Assembly: GCA_019638355.1 (NCBI GenBank)
Contig: JAHBTY010000006.1
Coordinates: 347,911-411,910 of the forward strand
Reading direction: 5' to 3'
Source of the DNA: Cyclobacteriaceae bacterium
Lineage (GTDB): Bacteria; Bacteroidota; Bacteroidia; Cytophagales; Cyclobacteriaceae
Length of the DNA: 64,000 nt
Shown here piece by piece: positions 12,001-20,956 of this stretch. The number at the start of each line of letters is the position of its first letter. The stretch's first letter is position 1. The notes below the pieces were generated by a model that was given only the letters and a program-made list of their open reading frames with translations, was not told the origin of the DNA and searched no databases. The position numbers were made by a program, and so were the translations under genes.

Positions 12001-12964
12001 TTTCAGAGTTGGAATTATCTTTCGCAAGCGTGTTAAAAATGATGTGGTAATCGGCCACGTTTACATCTTCGCGATGCAAGATGATCGACTTTACACCGGA
12101 CTCTATGATTACGTCAACATCTTCGGCACTCAATACATGGTCGCGTTCCAGCAACACTTCATTCCGGTCGATGGAAACTACTTCACCGGTATCTTCATCC
12201 ACAAAATCCTCCGTCCAGGTTTTTAATACCCGGGCAGCTAATTTGCGACCCACTGTTTTCTTAAGTGTGTTTTTGTTTGCTTCGATTTCTTCCGAAAGTC
12301 CGAAGAGATCCAAAATATCTTTATCGGTACCGTAACCAATGGCACGCAGCAATGTGGTTACAGGAAATTTCTTTTTACGGTCGATGTACGCATACATAAC
12401 TGCATTTACATCGGTAGCAAATTCAATCCACGAGCCTTTGAACGGGATTATTCGGGCCGAATACAGCTTCGTTCCATTGGTGTGTTTACTCATGGCAAAA
12501 AAAACGCCTGGAGAACGGTGTAACTGTGATACGATTACACGTTCGGCTCCATTAATTACGAACGAACCTTTTTCGGTCATGTATGGGATGTTTCCCAAGA
12601 ACACTTCCTGTTCAATGGTTTGAAAATCTTCGTTATCCTCGTCATTACATGTAAGACGAAGCTTTGCCTTTAACGGAACTGAAAAAGTTAATCCGCGGTC
12701 AATGCACTCGTCCACACTATACTTGGGCGGATCGATTGTGTAATCAACAAACTCCAACACGAAGTTTTCGCGCGAGTCTGAGATTGGAAAGTTCTCTGCA
12801 AATACTTTAAAGAGGCCTTCGTTTTGTCTTTTTTCTGCAGGTGTTTCGATCTGCAAAAAATCTTTGAAGGATTGAAGTTGAATATCGAGAAAATCAGGAT
12901 ACTCAAGAACTTTCTCAATTGATGAGAAGTCAATCCTGTTATTTGCTGTTGTCTTCTTTGCCAA
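9092..12964 (-). CDS. rpoB: RNA polymerase beta subunit
   Basis: Full-length beta of 1290 residues. The rifampicin-binding segment reads [20 protein letters not shown] followed by ALGPGG. The residues equivalent to E. coli D516, H526 and S531 are unchanged, so it is of the rifampicin-sensitive form at those positions. The C-terminal [19 protein letters not shown] is conserved. It is preceded by a 163-base gap from rplL that holds a stable hairpin. Confidence 0.99.
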   Translation of the reverse strand: MAKKTTANNRIDFSSIEKVLEYPDFLDIQLQSFKDFLQIETPAEKRQNEGLFKVFAENFPISDSRENFVLEFVDYTIDPPKYSVDECIDRGLTFSVPLKAKLRLTCNDEDNEDFQTIEQEVFLGNIPYMTEKGSFVINGAERVIVSQLHRSPGVFFAMSKHTNGTKLYSARIIPFKGSWIEFATDVNAVMYAYIDRKKKFPVTTLLRAIGYGTDKDILDLFGLSEEIEANKNTLKKTVGRKLAARVLKTWTEDFVDEDTGEVVSIDRNEVLLERDHVLSAEDVDVIIESGVKSIILHREDVNVADYHIIFNTLAKDNSNSEKEAVEQIYRQLRNTEAPDEQTARDIIQSLFFSEKRYDLGEVGRYRINKKLGLDLSFDHRVLTTEDIILIVKYLIGLINSKAVVDDIDHLSNRRVRTVGEQLYSQFGVGLARMARTIKERMNVRDNEDFKPVDLINARTLSSVINSFFGTNQLSQFMDQTNPLAEITHKRRMSALGPGGLSRERAGFEVRDVHYTHYGRLCTIETPEGPNIGLISSLCVHAKVNKMGFIETPYRKVENGKVKGKEVIFLTAEEEDTHNIAQANVKIKTNGEIEDERIKARFEGDFPVVEPKDIRYMDIAPNQIVSIAASMIPFLEHDDANRALMGSNMQRQAVPLMRPEAPIVGTGLEGRIAIDSRTLILAEGAGTVEFVDAKKIVVRYEVSEEQQLVRFDDEIKTYSLIKFRRTNQDTCINLTPLVKKGDKVTKGQPLCQGYGTANGELALGRNLLVAYMPWQGYNFEDAIVISERVVRDDVYTSIHVEEFELEVRDTKRGEEELTSEIPNVSEEAVKHLDENGIIRVGAEVKEGDILIGKITPKGETDPTPEEKLLRAIFGDKAGDVKDASMKAPPSLKGVVIDTKLFSRPKRDKDVRNKSKKELDALKNRYSKELTELRAEMIKKLTSLLTGKTSQGVKHKFGDELISKGVKFSAKVLESNLFPDKNIYRDESNYNVPEEVNLIADVSLESWTTEDHTNELVAELVKNYLNKRNVISGEFKRERFTLEVGDELPAGIVQLAKVYVAKKRKLKVGDKMAGRHGNKGVVARIVREEDMPFLEDGTPVDICLNPLGVPSRMNLGQIYETVLAWAGKKLGRKYATPIFDGASIDQVSSELAEAGLPEFGRTYLYDGLTGEKFDQPVTVGMAYMLKLGHLVDDKMHARSIGPYSLITQQPLGGKAQFGGQRFGEMEVWAIEAFGASHILQEILTIKSDDVIGRAKAYESIVKGENMRKPNIPESFNVLVHELRGLALEITMD

Positions 12965-13050
12965 GGTACGTTTCGTTTAAATTCCCGGACTAGACTAATC
13001 CATTACTATAAGTTGGGTACTGTAGCTTACACGCTATAAATAGGGAAAGA

Positions 13051-13078
13051 CCCCAGTTCCAACTTAATGGATCTGGGG
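13051..13078 (-). promoter_or_regulatory. Hairpin in the rplL-rpoB leader (attenuator or processing site)
   Basis: CCCCAGTTCC and GGATCTGGGG (plus-strand reading) pair as a ten-bp stem with one mismatch and an 8-base loop. No T-run follows directly on the minus strand. In E. coli this interval holds a partial terminator and an RNase III site, so a similar role in lowering rpoBC relative to rplJL is plausible but not shown. Confidence 0.5.
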
Positions 13079-13127
13079 CCTGAATTCCGCTCAGACGGTA
13101 CCCTTCGTCCTCAAGAGTCGAATTGAA

Positions 13128-13505
13128 TTACTTCAATTCAACTTCAGCACCAGCCTCAACCAGTTGCTTCTTCAGGTTTTCAGCCTCGTCTTTAGGTAAA
13201 CCTTCTTTGATAGTTTTAGGAGCTCCATCCACAACATCTTTAGCTTCTTTTAAGCCAAGACCTGTTAATTCTTTTACAAGCTTAACGATTTGAAGTTTGT
13301 TAGCACCTGCAGACTTCAATACTACATCGAAGTTGGTTTTTTCAGCAGCAGCAGCGCCACCACCAGTAGCAGGACCAGCAGCCACAGCCACAGCAGCAGC
13401 AGCAGGTTCAATACCATAAGTTTCTTTCAGGTAAGAAGCTAATTCATTTACTTCTTTAACGGTAAGTTCTACCAGTTGATCGCCAAGTGATTTTACGTCA
13501 GCCAT
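13128..13505 (-). CDS. rplL: Ribosomal protein L7/L12
   Basis: Acidic stalk protein of 125 residues. The N-terminal dimerisation part ([20 protein letters not shown]) is followed by an Ala/Gly hinge (about residues 35-55) and the C-terminal factor-binding domain with [20 protein letters not shown]. It is co-transcribed with rplJ, 28 bases upstream. All features are ordinary for the family. Confidence 0.98.
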   Translation of the reverse strand: MADVKSLGDQLVELTVKEVNELASYLKETYGIEPAAAAVAVAAGPATGGGAAAAEKTNFDVVLKSAGANKLQIVKLVKELTGLGLKEAKDVVDGAPKTIKEGLPKDEAENLKKQLVEAGAEVELK

Positions 13506-13533
13506 GATTTGTAAGTGTTTAAAGATTCTGTTT

Positions 13534-14064
13534 TTAATTTTGTTTTCTTTCTTCCAATGCTTTTACCAATCCTGCAACAGTTTGCTTGCCGCTTAATAAA
13601 GCAGACAACACATTTTTGGCAGGAGATTGCAGCAATGAAATAACTTCGCCAATGAGTTCGTTTTTAGATTTTAACTCAACCAGCGTTTTCAGGTTTTCCT
13701 CTCCGATGAAAAGAGTGGATTCAATGGAGGCGCTTTTAAAACCTGGTTTGCCATCCAATTTCTTTCTGTACTCTGAAATAACTTTTGCAGGAGCGTTGCC
13801 TACCTCTTTCGAGAAGATTACACCCGAAAAGCCTTTAAGTGTACCGAATAGCTCTGTGTAATTACCGGATTGCTTTTCTAATGCCTTGCGAATAAGCGTG
13901 TTTTTGTAAACACGGTATTCTACACCAGCATTAAAACACAGTCTGCGAAACGCGTTAATTTGCGCAACCGTCAGACCGGAGGCATCGGTAATATAAAAGT
14001 GATTGTTCTGAGAAAATTTCTCAGCCAACTCTTCAATAATTTGCCCTTTTTCTTCCCTGGTCAT
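13534..14064 (-). CDS. rplJ: Ribosomal protein L10
   Basis: Base of the L7/L12 stalk, 176 residues. It starts [19 protein letters not shown] and has the RNA-binding stretch [20 protein letters not shown], followed by a C-terminal helix that binds L12 dimers. Only 19 bases separate it from rplA, so there is no room for an E. coli-style long L10 leader. Any autoregulation must work differently. Confidence 0.97.
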   Translation of the reverse strand: MTREEKGQIIEELAEKFSQNNHFYITDASGLTVAQINAFRRLCFNAGVEYRVYKNTLIRKALEKQSGNYTELFGTLKGFSGVIFSKEVGNAPAKVISEYRKKLDGKPGFKSASIESTLFIGEENLKTLVELKSKNELIGEVISLLQSPAKNVLSALLSGKQTVAGLVKALEERKQN

Positions 14065-14083
14065 TGTTTTCGTATTTTAGACC

Positions 14084-14776
14084 TTATACAACCGAATTCT
14101 TATCCACCATTATTCCAGGACTCATCGTGGAAGACAGGGAAATACTTTGTATGTATGTACCCTTCGATGAAGCTGGCTTTAACTTAACCACTGTGTTTAT
14201 AAGTTCAGCAGCATTCTCTTTAATCTTGTCTGCGCTGAAGGAAGCCTTACCAACACTGGCGTGAATAATTCCTTGTTTATCTACTTTGAAGTCAACTTTA
14301 CCCGCCTTCACTTCTTTCACTGCTTTTCCAACTTCCAGGGTAACTGTTCCTGACTTCGGGTTAGGCATTAAACCTCTTGGGCCTAGCACCTTACCGAGTT
14401 TACCAACCTTGGCCATAACGGTAGGCATGGTAATAATTACATCTATATCTGTCCAGCCGGCCTCTACCTTCTGAATATAATCATCTAATCCCACGTGCTC
14501 AGCACCGGCATCTTTTGCCTCCTGGGCCTTATCGGGTGTACACAAAACCAACACACGAACTGTTTTTCCCAATCCATGAGGTAATGAAACAACACCGCGC
14601 ACCATTTGATCCGATTTCTTTGGGTCAACGCCCAAGCGGATGTCCACATCAACTGATGCATCAAATTTTGTGAATGTAATATCCTTCAGCACCTTGGCCG
14701 CATCTTCCAAAGAATACTCTTTTTCGAGATTGTGCTTAGCGAGTACCGCTTTTCTGTTTTTTGTCAACTTTGCCAT
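14084..14776 (-). CDS. rplA: Ribosomal protein L1
   Basis: 230 residues, normal for L1. Motifs include [40 protein letters not shown] (about residues 123-142) and the C-terminal [17 protein letters not shown]1 binds 23S rRNA at the E-site stalk. In other bacteria it represses rplK-rplA translation. Nine bases separate it from rplK. Confidence 0.98.
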   Translation of the reverse strand: MAKLTKNRKAVLAKHNLEKEYSLEDAAKVLKDITFTKFDASVDVDIRLGVDPKKSDQMVRGVVSLPHGLGKTVRVLVLCTPDKAQEAKDAGAEHVGLDDYIQKVEAGWTDIDVIITMPTVMAKVGKLGKVLGPRGLMPNPKSGTVTLEVGKAVKEVKAGKVDFKVDKQGIIHASVGKASFSADKIKENAAELINTVVKLKPASSKGTYIQSISLSSTMSPGIMVDKNSVV

Positions 14777-14785
14777 TGTAATATT

Positions 14786-15229
14786 TTATTTATCCCAAGG
14801 GGCGGTGCCACTTACTGTAACTCCCATACTGCGTGCTGTACCAGCAATCATTTTCATAGCTGAATCAACTTTAAATGCATTCAAATCTGGCATTTTCAAC
14901 TCAGCTATTTTCTTAATCTGATCCCAGCTAATGGAACCAACCTTTGCACGGTTAGGTTCTTTCGAGCCTTTCTGCAATTTGATAGCCTCCATAATCAGCA
15001 CTGCTGCCGGAGGTGTTTTTATTACAAAGTCGAAAGACTTGTCGTTATAAATTGTAATGAGCACGGGCAATATCTGACCCTGCTTATCCTGCGAACGTGC
15101 ATTAAACTGTTTGCAGAAGTCCATGATGTTCAAACCTTTTGAACCTAATGCCGGACCAATTGGCGGTGCTGGGTTTGCCTGCCCACCTTTTACCTGCAAT
15201 TTCAAATAACCGGTTACTTCCTTAGCCAT
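14786..15229 (-). CDS. rplK: Ribosomal protein L11
   Basis: 147 residues. The N-terminal domain carries [20 protein letters not shown] with the conserved proline-rich loop. The C-terminal rRNA-binding domain carries [13 protein letters not shown] and the ending [12 protein letters not shown]. It forms the GTPase-associated centre. It starts 7 bases after nusG. Confidence 0.98.
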   Translation of the reverse strand: MAKEVTGYLKLQVKGGQANPAPPIGPALGSKGLNIMDFCKQFNARSQDKQGQILPVLITIYNDKSFDFVIKTPPAAVLIMEAIKLQKGSKEPNRAKVGSISWDQIKKIAELKMPDLNAFKVDSAMKMIAGTARSMGVTVSGTAPWDK

Positions 15230-15236
15230 TGTATTA

Positions 15237-15797
15237 CTAGTCTACTTTTTCTACTTGCATATAACTCAATTCAACCGGTGTATTTCTTCCAAAGATTTTC
15301 ACCATTACGTTGAGTTTCTTCTTGTCTTCAAAAATTTCTTCTACTGAACCTGTAAAACCACTGAATGGACCATCCATTACTTTTACTGATTCGCCTTTAA
15401 TGAACGGTGTTTCCAGTTTTTCTTCAAACTGATCCACTTCATCTACCTTACCCAGAATGCGGTTAACTTCAGACTGCCGAAGTGCAACCGGTTCTTTTGA
15501 TGTGGCACTGGAACCATTGGTTCCCAAAAAGCCAATCACACCGGGAATGTTGTTTACTGTGTGGTAGGCTTCGCCATTTGACAGATCGGCCGAAACCAAA
15601 ACATAGCCAGGAAAGAAGTTTCTTTCGCGAACCCGCTTTTTGCCATTGCGCATTTCATACACCTTTTCGCTCGGTATCAGCACCTGTGGAATGAACTCCA
15701 CCAGCTTGGACCGTTCGATTTCAGTTTCCAGGTAGGACTTTACTTTCTTTTCCTGGCCGCTGATAACACGCAACACATACCACTTTAACTCTGCCAT
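15237..15797 (-). CDS. nusG: Transcription antitermination factor NusG
   Basis: 186 residues from [20 protein letters not shown]. An ATG 11 codons upstream lies within the secE coding end and is less likely. The NGN domain has the FFPGYVLV motif. The C-terminal KOW motif region is [18 protein letters not shown]. The protein links RNA polymerase to the lead ribosome or Rho. It follows secE closely in the tRNA-Trp-secE-nusG-rplKAJL-rpoBC run. Confidence 0.97.
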   Translation of the reverse strand: MAELKWYVLRVISGQEKKVKSYLETEIERSKLVEFIPQVLIPSEKVYEMRNGKKRVRERNFFPGYVLVSADLSNGEAYHTVNNIPGVIGFLGTNGSSATSKEPVALRQSEVNRILGKVDEVDQFEEKLETPFIKGESVKVMDGPFSGFTGSVEEIFEDKKKLNVMVKIFGRNTPVELSYMQVEKVD

Positions 15798-15808
15798 GGC
15801 TTCTCCGA

Positions 15809-16000
15809 TTAGAATTCGCGATAAAACCAAGACAAAGCATTATTGAACCCAAGGTCGATAACACCAATTATTACCGCAAAAATCAACGAGGCTACCAATA
15901 CCAGAATGGCACTGCTTTGCAACTCGTTAAATTTTGGCCACGAAACCTTGTTACGGATTTCGTCAATGGACTCCAGAATATAGTTCTTAACTTTTTCCAT
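15809..16000 (-). CDS. secE: Preprotein translocase subunit SecE
   Basis: 63 residues, the short one-helix form. An amphipathic N-terminal helix (ESIDEIRNKVSWPKFNELQ) is followed by one membrane helix (SSAILVLVASLIFAVIIGVI). It clamps SecY in the translocon. It is the first protein gene after tRNA-Trp in the operon. Confidence 0.95.
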   Translation of the reverse strand: MEKVKNYILESIDEIRNKVSWPKFNELQSSAILVLVASLIFAVIIGVIDLGFNNALSWFYREF

Positions 16001-16031
16001 CCATTTTAAAGTTATTGCGGTTTATTTATTT

Positions 16032-16060
16032 CAGATTTTAAGACCGCAACTTAAAATCTG
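16032..16060. repeat. Perfect palindrome between tRNA-Trp and secE
   Basis: Eleven-bp perfect arms CAGATTTTAAG / CTTAAAATCTG enclose a 7-base loop. It lies in the presumed tRNA-secE transcript and could mark the processing boundary between tRNA and mRNA. No T-run follows. Confidence 0.75.
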
Positions 16061-16084
16061 CATCTGCCACCTGCCTTTCTTTTG

Positions 16085-16155
16085 CACGGGTGGAGAGATT
16101 CGAACTCCCATCAACGGTTTTGGAGACCGCTATTCTACCCTTGAACTACACCCGT
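16085..16155 (-). tRNA. tRNA-Trp (CCA anticodon)
   Basis: Seventy-one bases on the minus strand. The acceptor arms ACGGGTG / CACCCGT pair with discriminator G. The anticodon arm CGGT-CTCCAAA-ACCG gives anticodon CCA. The T loop TTCGAAT is canonical. No 3' CCA is encoded. It lies about 47 bases after the expected start of the promoter at 16210 and heads the secE-nusG operon. Confidence 0.95.
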
Positions 16156-16209
16156 TTGTCTTAGTCCTTGGAAATTGTTCGTTCCAAAACCGCCAATTCA
16201 AAAGGACTG

Positions 16210-16241
16210 CAAAGGTAGAACAAGGAGTATATAAAACAAAA
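16210..16241 (-). promoter_or_regulatory. Promoter of tRNA-Trp-secE-nusG-rplKAJL-rpoBC
   Basis: Minus strand TTTTG, 19 bases, TACCTTTG (-7 at 16210-16217), followed by CAGTCCTT. It is identical over 16 bases to the rpsL promoter. Its -33 box lies in the T-run of the tuf terminator. Confidence 0.85.
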
Positions 16242-16271
16242 GCGTTTCCAAGAAAAATCTCGGAAACGCTT
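16230..16271 (-). terminator. Terminator of tuf
   Basis: Perfect 10-bp stem AAGCGTTTCC / GGAAACGCTT with a 12-base loop, then TTGTTTTAT on the minus strand. It lies 58 bases past the tuf stop and overlaps the -33 box of the next promoter. Confidence 0.8.
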
Positions 16272-16329
16272 GATGGTTGATTTTCAGATGATTAGCTCTA
16301 TTCAGATGAATAAAAAGCTAATTCTGATG

Positions 16330-17517
16330 TTAGTCCAAAATCTCAGTTACCTGACCTGAACCTACCGTACGGCCACCTTCGCGGATAGCGAAACGAAGAC
16401 CTTTCTCCATTGCAATCTTGTTGATCAGTTCAACTTCGATGGTAACGTTATCGCCAGGCATAACCATTTCAATACCGGCAGGAAGTTTACACTCGCCCGT
16501 TACATCCGTAGTACGGAAGTAGAATTGCGGACGGTACTTGTTGAAGAATGGCGTGTGACGACCACCTTCTTCTTTAGAAAGCACGTACACTTCAGCCTTA
16601 AACTTAGCGTGAGGTGTTACTGTACCTGGTTTGCAGATTACCATACCGCGTGCGATTTGGTCTTTTTCAATACCCCGTAACAACAAACCTACGTTATCAC
16701 CAGCTTCGCCTCTGTCAAGGATTTTACGGAACATTTCTACTCCGGTAATGGTAGAGGTTAGGTTTTCGGCACCCATACCCAAAATCTGTACCGGGTCGCC
16801 AGTTTTGATGATACCGCGTTCAATACGACCGGTAGCTACAGTTCCACGACCTGTAATTGAGAATACATCTTCAACAGGCATCAGGAAGTCTTTATCGATC
16901 AAACGAACCGGAAGCGGAATGTATTCATCCACAGCCTTCATCAGTTCTTCAATTTTACCAACCCACTTGGCATCGCCATTCAAGCCACCTAAAGCAGAAC
17001 CACGGATAATCGGAATTTCATCACCCGGGAAATCATAAGCAGAAAGCAACTCGCGAACTTCCATTTCAACAAGATCCAACAATTCCGGATCGTCCACCAA
17101 GTCAACCTTATTCATAAACACTACCAGCCTTGGAACGCCTACCTGGCGCGACAAAAGGATATGCTCGCGGGTTTGAGGCATGGGACCATCGGTAGCAGCT
17201 ACCACCAAAATTGCACCGTCCATTTGGGCAGCACCGGTAACCATGTTTTTTACATAGTCAGCGTGGCCAGGACAGTCAACGTGCGCGTAGTGGCGGTTTT
17301 CTGTTTGATACTCAACGTGTGATGTGTTGATGGTAATACCACGCTCTTTTTCTTCAGGAGCGTTGTCGATTGACGAGAAGTCGCGCTCAGCAGCGAGACC
17401 TTTAGTAGCCAATACTTTTGTAATAGCAGCCGTTAGTGTGGTTTTGCCGTGGTCAACGTGACCAATGGTACCAATGTTAACGTGCGGTTTCGAGCGGTCA
17501 AATGTTTCTTTTGCCAT
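16330..17517 (-). CDS. tuf: Elongation factor Tu
   Basis: 395 residues. G1 GHVDHGKT (residues 19-26), G3 DCPGH, G4 NKVD. The domain II/III ends [12 protein letters not shown] are normal. It carries aminoacyl-tRNA to the ribosome. It is placed between tRNA-Thr and tRNA-Trp rather than after fusA, a common arrangement in this phylum. It is the only tuf in the window. Confidence 0.99.
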   Translation of the reverse strand: MAKETFDRSKPHVNIGTIGHVDHGKTTLTAAITKVLATKGLAAERDFSSIDNAPEEKERGITINTSHVEYQTENRHYAHVDCPGHADYVKNMVTGAAQMDGAILVVAATDGPMPQTREHILLSRQVGVPRLVVFMNKVDLVDDPELLDLVEMEVRELLSAYDFPGDEIPIIRGSALGGLNGDAKWVGKIEELMKAVDEYIPLPVRLIDKDFLMPVEDVFSITGRGTVATGRIERGIIKTGDPVQILGMGAENLTSTITGVEMFRKILDRGEAGDNVGLLLRGIEKDQIARGMVICKPGTVTPHAKFKAEVYVLSKEEGGRHTPFFNKYRPQFYFRTTDVTGECKLPAGIEMVMPGDNVTIEVELINKIAMEKGLRFAIREGGRTVGSGQVTEILD

Positions 17518-17780
17518 GTTTGAAAATCCCAGTTAAAGTTTAAAGTGTATTAATAGTTAAAATAAAAGTTACTAAGCCTTTATTCTCCATTTTGGAGACA
17601 CCCTAAACATTGTAAGCCTTTCGGATAGGAATTTTGCCATTTTACATGGCTGCCTGAATCTGTCGTTACCTTTTTGATGTTCGCTACGCATCAGTAATTT
17701 CAAATTCAAAATTCAGTTTCAATATTTCATTCCCGTTTCCGGGATTAGAAGTATGCCCACCTGGCAAACCTGTTGTGCAG
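17518..17780. other. 263-bp tuf upstream region
   Basis: No coding potential and no clear TAnnTTTG box on the minus strand were found. It contains TTTCAAATTCAAAATTCA-type low-complexity words (about 17697-17730) and a small hairpin TCCCG-TTTC-CGGGA (about 17733-17746). It may act only as a spacer between tRNA-Thr and tuf in one transcript. Confidence 0.4.
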
Positions 17781-17852
<72 letters not shown>

Positions 17853-17854
17853 CT

Positions 17855-17895
17855 GAACTCAAAATTTAAAATGTTGAATTTTAAATTTTGAGTTC
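17855..17895. repeat. Perfect palindrome between tRNA-Thr and tRNA-Gly
   Basis: Eighteen-bp perfect arms (17855-17872 and 17878-17895) of A/T-rich sequence begin GAACTC and enclose a 5-base loop. It fills nearly the whole gap between the two tRNA genes, so it may guide precursor processing. It is the longest perfect inverted repeat I found in the window. Confidence 0.85.
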
Positions 17896-17901
17896 TGGTT
17901 G

Positions 17902-17974
17902 AGCGGGAGACGAGGCTCGAACCCGCGACCTATAGCTTGGAAGGCTATCGCTCTACCAACTGAGCTACTCCCGC
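17902..17974 (-). tRNA. tRNA-Gly (TCC anticodon)
   Basis: Seventy-three bases. Acceptor GCGGGAG / CTCCCGC, D arm AGCTCAGTTGGTAGAGC, anticodon arm ATAGC-CTTCCAA-GCTAT with anticodon TCC, and T loop TTCGAGC. No encoded CCA. A broken copy of its 5' half lies 26 bases upstream at 18001-18050. Confidence 0.95.
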
Positions 17975-18000
17975 TTATTTGCTCTTTATAACCTTTTAAG

Positions 18001-18050
18001 AGGCTATCGCCCTACCTCGTGATAAGTTATTGGGATGAGCTACTCCCGCA
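18001..18050 (-). pseudogene. Relic of a tRNA-Gly 5' half
   Basis: On the plus strand AGGCTATCGC is followed by CCTACC and ends TGAGCTACTCCCGC. These match the anticodon-side and 5' acceptor/D-arm parts of the neighbouring tRNA-Gly. About 20 unrelated bases replace the D loop, and no 3' half exists. This is a decayed partial duplication, not a working tRNA. Confidence 0.7.
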
Positions 18051-18092
18051 TTCTTAAATTCGAATTCGAAATTTCAAATTCAAACTAATTGG

Positions 18093-18175
18093 TGGGGAGA
18101 ACAGGATTCGAACCTGTGAAGACATAAGTCAACAGATTTACAGTCTGTCCTCGTTGGCCGCTTGAGTATCTCCCC
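18093..18175 (-). tRNA. tRNA-Tyr (GTA anticodon)
   Basis: Eighty-three bases with a long variable arm. Acceptor GGGGAGA / TCTCCCC, discriminator A, anticodon arm ACAGA-CTGTAAA-TCTGT with anticodon GTA, and T loop TTCGAAT. It is the only tRNA here with an encoded 3' CCA (18090-18092). It is the first gene of the Tyr-Gly-Thr-tuf group. Confidence 0.95.
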
Positions 18176-18337
18176 GTTTGCGTTACTGTTAAAGAACATT
18201 CGGAGATCATCAAAATCAGCTCTCCCACCTAAATTTTAGCTAGTGCCAAAAATTAGGAGTGCAAAATTATACGGTTTTTCGGTTTGGCCAAACACCTGCT
18301 TTAAATATTGGAGTTTTGTTAAACGTAAAAACCCGTA

Positions 18338-18643
18338 CTACATCACTATTATATCCGTCAGTAAGTCGGGGCCAAATTCGGTCTTGAAAATTTCCAGTAT
18401 CCTGGTTTTATGCAGTACCAGGTCGTTTTTCAGCGAGGGGCTGTCTAACTGTACAAAAAGTACTTTATTTCTGATTTGAAGTTTTTTAGTGTGTTTGGCC
18501 AATACCTTACCCACCAATCGTTCCCAGGAAGCTATCAGGTTGGTTTCATCAAATTTTGATTTGATATGGTAACTCTTCAGCAGTTTCTGAATTGCCTGCC
18601 CAATGTGTTGAAAGTTACCATCATTTTTTAAGTCCGCAGCCAT
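18338..18643 (-). CDS. DUF721 (DciA-like) protein
   Basis: 101 residues. IGQAIQKLLKSYHIKSKFDE, then LIASWERLVGKVLAKHTKKL and VLFVQLDSPSLKNDLVLHK. This is the DUF721 fold, related to KH domains; the family includes DciA, the replicative-helicase operator of many bacteria. Its start overlaps the recF 3' end by 16 bases. Position next to recF fits a replication role, but the helicase-loading function is inferred from family only. Confidence 0.85.
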   Translation of the reverse strand: MAADLKNDGNFQHIGQAIQKLLKSYHIKSKFDETNLIASWERLVGKVLAKHTKKLQIRNKVLFVQLDSPSLKNDLVLHKTRILEIFKTEFGPDLLTDIIVM

Positions 18644-19746
18644 GTACTGGTAAATGTACCATTTTCAATAGTAAAAATACGGGCTTGTATTCCGGCCTCG
18701 GTTAAAATGGTTTGTGTTCTATCGGGGCGAGCGTCCGTTATGAATAGTTGTCCGAAAGTTCCGGCCGCTACAAGAGAGATAAGCCTATTGATACGCCAGT
18801 CATCCAATTTGTCGAAAATATCATCCAGTAATAAAATGGGTTTAAGGTTCAGTTTGTTACTAATAACTTCAAATTCAGCCAGTTTCAAAGCTATCAGAAA
18901 AGATTTTTGTTGCCCTTGCGATCCTACTCTTCGTATTTCGTGGTCATTTAAAGTAAAGACAAAATCATCGCGGTGAACGCCTGTGGTTGTTCGTTGCAGC
19001 GCAACATCGCGCTGTACCGAGTTTTTGAGTAATTGTAAAAAGTTAGATTCGGCCAGATTTGATTTATAATGAATGTCGGCTTGTTCTTCGGTGGTTTGAG
19101 CCAGATGGCTATAATGTTGCTTAACCCGCGCTGCAAACTCATGGCAAAACTTTTGGCGCACACGAAAAATATAATCACCTGATTCTATCAACCGTACATT
19201 ATAGCTTTCCAGTAAGTTTAAATCTACCTGGCCACGATCGGAAAAATTTTTTAATAGACTATTTCGTTGTTTCAGTTGATGGGTATAGGTAATAAGATGT
19301 TCCAGGTAGCTGCGATCCATCTGACTGAGAATTGCGTCAATAAATTTGCGCCTCGGTTCGGCACCATCCCAAATCAACTCAATATCCTGCGGGGCAATTA
19401 AAACTACCGGGTACTTACCCAAATGTTCAGAAAATCGCGTGTAGTCCTGGCCGTCTTCGCGCAACACTTTTTTACCAACTGTTTGTACCACACACTCAAC
19501 CTGGGTTGATTTGTTGCCGATTATAAACCCACCTCTTAAAAAAAAGCCAGCCTCGTGGTGTTTAATGTTCTGGGTATCGGATGGATTAAAGGCACTTTTA
19601 GATAACGATAGGTAATGAATCGCATCCAGCACATTGGTTTTGCCAGAACCATTACGCCCCACCAAGCAGATAATGGGTGCATCGAAGGTCAGGTTAACCT
19701 CAGCATGGTTTTTAAAATTGAAAAGTCGGAGGGTATTGAGAAACAC
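18628..19746 (-). CDS. recF: DNA replication and repair protein RecF
   Basis: 372 residues using a GTG start (VFLNTLRLFNFKNHAEV), the usual RecF N-terminus. The frame stays open upstream to an ATG at 19848, but that would add 34 residues of non-RecF sequence running up to the first base before pdhA, so GTG is chosen. Walker A GRNGSGKTN, signature GSQGQQKSFLIALKLAE and Walker B ILLLDDIFDKLD are intact. RecF loads RecA at gaps through RecOR. It is divergent from pdhA. Confidence 0.95.
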   Translation of the reverse strand: MFLNTLRLFNFKNHAEVNLTFDAPIICLVGRNGSGKTNVLDAIHYLSLSKSAFNPSDTQNIKHHEAGFFLRGGFIIGNKSTQVECVVQTVGKKVLREDGQDYTRFSEHLGKYPVVLIAPQDIELIWDGAEPRRKFIDAILSQMDRSYLEHLITYTHQLKQRNSLLKNFSDRGQVDLNLLESYNVRLIESGDYIFRVRQKFCHEFAARVKQHYSHLAQTTEEQADIHYKSNLAESNFLQLLKNSVQRDVALQRTTTGVHRDDFVFTLNDHEIRRVGSQGQQKSFLIALKLAEFEVISNKLNLKPILLLDDIFDKLDDWRINRLISLVAAGTFGQLFITDARPDRTQTILTEAGIQARIFTIENGTFTSTWLRT

Positions 19747-19786
19747 GCGATCTGGAATAAAATTCAACTGTAAATGCGAACGGTCA

Positions 19787-19818
19787 TTTGGCGATTGTCG
19801 GCCGGAGGCGTATTTTCG
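19787..19818 (+). promoter_or_regulatory. Predicted pdhA promoter
   Basis: TTTG (19787), 20 bases, TATTTTCG (19811-19818), 32 bases before the pdhA ATG. It matches the phylum pattern except for C in place of T in the -7 box. The reverse strand carries TAATTTTG (19837-19844) that could serve recF, with no good -33 box. Confidence 0.45.
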
Positions 19819-19850
19819 CAACTCACATTTATGAATCAAAATTAGCAATT

Positions 19851-20879
19851 ATGGCAACAGCCCCGGCTAAAGGAAGTACGAAGAAAGACAAGAAGACATA
19901 TTCTAAAGAAACTTACATGTTCTGGTTCGAGAGTATGTTGCTGATGCGCAAGTTCGAAGAGAAATCTGGCCAACTTTATGGCATGCAAAAAATACGTGGT
20001 TTTTGCCATTTATATATTGGGCAAGAGGCCTGTGCTGCAGGTTCTGTTTCTGCACTTCGCAAAGGCGATAAATATATTACTGCCTACCGCGACCATGCGC
20101 ACCCGTTGGCATTAGGTACAAGTCCAAATGCAATTATGGCTGAATTATATGGCAAAGAAACCGGCATTACCAAAGGCAAGGGTGGTTCGATGCACATTTT
20201 TGATAAGGAACATAATTTTATAGGTGGCCACGGTATTGTTGGGGCTCAGGTTCCGCTAGGCGCTGGTATTGCTTTCGCAGAAAAGTACAATAAGACTGGT
20301 AACTTATGCATTTGTTATATGGGCGATGGCGCTGTGCGGCAAGGCGCCTTTCACGAAGCGTTAAACCTGGCCATGTTGTGGAAACTGCCTGTGATTTTTG
20401 TTATCGAAAATAATGGTTATGCCATGGGCACCTCGGTTGAGCGTACATCAAACGTGCACGAACTTTATACCTTAGGCGAAGCATATGATATGCCTTCAGA
20501 GCCAGTTGATGGAATGAATGTAGAGGCTGTTCATGATGCCGTTGAACGAGCTGCTGAACGTGCCCGCGCTGGCGAAGGGCCTACCCTGTTGGAATTCCGA
20601 ACATATCGTTACAAAGGCCACTCCATGAGCGACCCTCAAAAGTATCGTACCAAAGATGAAGTGGAGGAATATAAACAGCGCGACCCGGTAGAACAAGTTC
20701 GGGCTACCATTCTGAGTAAAAAAATAGCCACCGAAAAGGACTTGGAGGCCATTGAAGCCAAGGTAAATGCACAAGTTGAGGAAAGTGTAAAGTTTGCGGA
20801 AGAATCCAATTTCCCCGATCCTTCAGAAGCTCTTACTGATGTTTATTTTGAACCCAACTACCCTTTTATAATGGATTAA
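19851..20879 (+). CDS. pdhA: Pyruvate dehydrogenase E1 component, alpha subunit
   Basis: 342 residues from MATAPAKGSTKKD; an in-frame ATG 21 codons upstream lies in the promoter region and is rejected. The thiamine-diphosphate motif runs from GDGAVRQGAFHEALNLAM to ENNGYAMGTS. The phosphorylation-loop type sequence RYKGHSMSDPQKYR is present. With E1-beta it decarboxylates pyruvate and acetylates lipoyl-E2. The beta and E2 genes are not adjacent. A terminator follows. Confidence 0.95.
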   Translation: MATAPAKGSTKKDKKTYSKETYMFWFESMLLMRKFEEKSGQLYGMQKIRGFCHLYIGQEACAAGSVSALRKGDKYITAYRDHAHPLALGTSPNAIMAELYGKETGITKGKGGSMHIFDKEHNFIGGHGIVGAQVPLGAGIAFAEKYNKTGNLCICYMGDGAVRQGAFHEALNLAMLWKLPVIFVIENNGYAMGTSVERTSNVHELYTLGEAYDMPSEPVDGMNVEAVHDAVERAAERARAGEGPTLLEFRTYRYKGHSMSDPQKYRTKDEVEEYKQRDPVEQVRATILSKKIATEKDLEAIEAKVNAQVEESVKFAEESNFPDPSEALTDVYFEPNYPFIMD

Positions 20880-20918
20880 TCAGCCTTTTGTTAAATAGGG
20901 CTTAATGCTTAGTTTTGC

Positions 20919-20948
20919 GTCCCGCTGTAAAGCGGGACTTTTATTTTT
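20919..20948 (+). terminator. Terminator after pdhA
   Basis: Perfect stem GTCCCGCT / AGCGGGAC with a GTAA loop, then TTTTATTTTT. The T-run ends just before the start of the TPR gene. Confidence 0.9.
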
Positions 20949-20956
20949 AATATATC

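Noticed and set aside
18001-18050. A functional extra tRNA
   Set aside because: No T arm or 3' acceptor strand and a foreign insert in the D arm; it cannot fold as a tRNA.
19747-19848. Longer recF start at an ATG before the GTG
   Set aside because: The added 34 residues do not resemble the RecF N-terminus and would run through the pdhA promoter to the base before pdhA.
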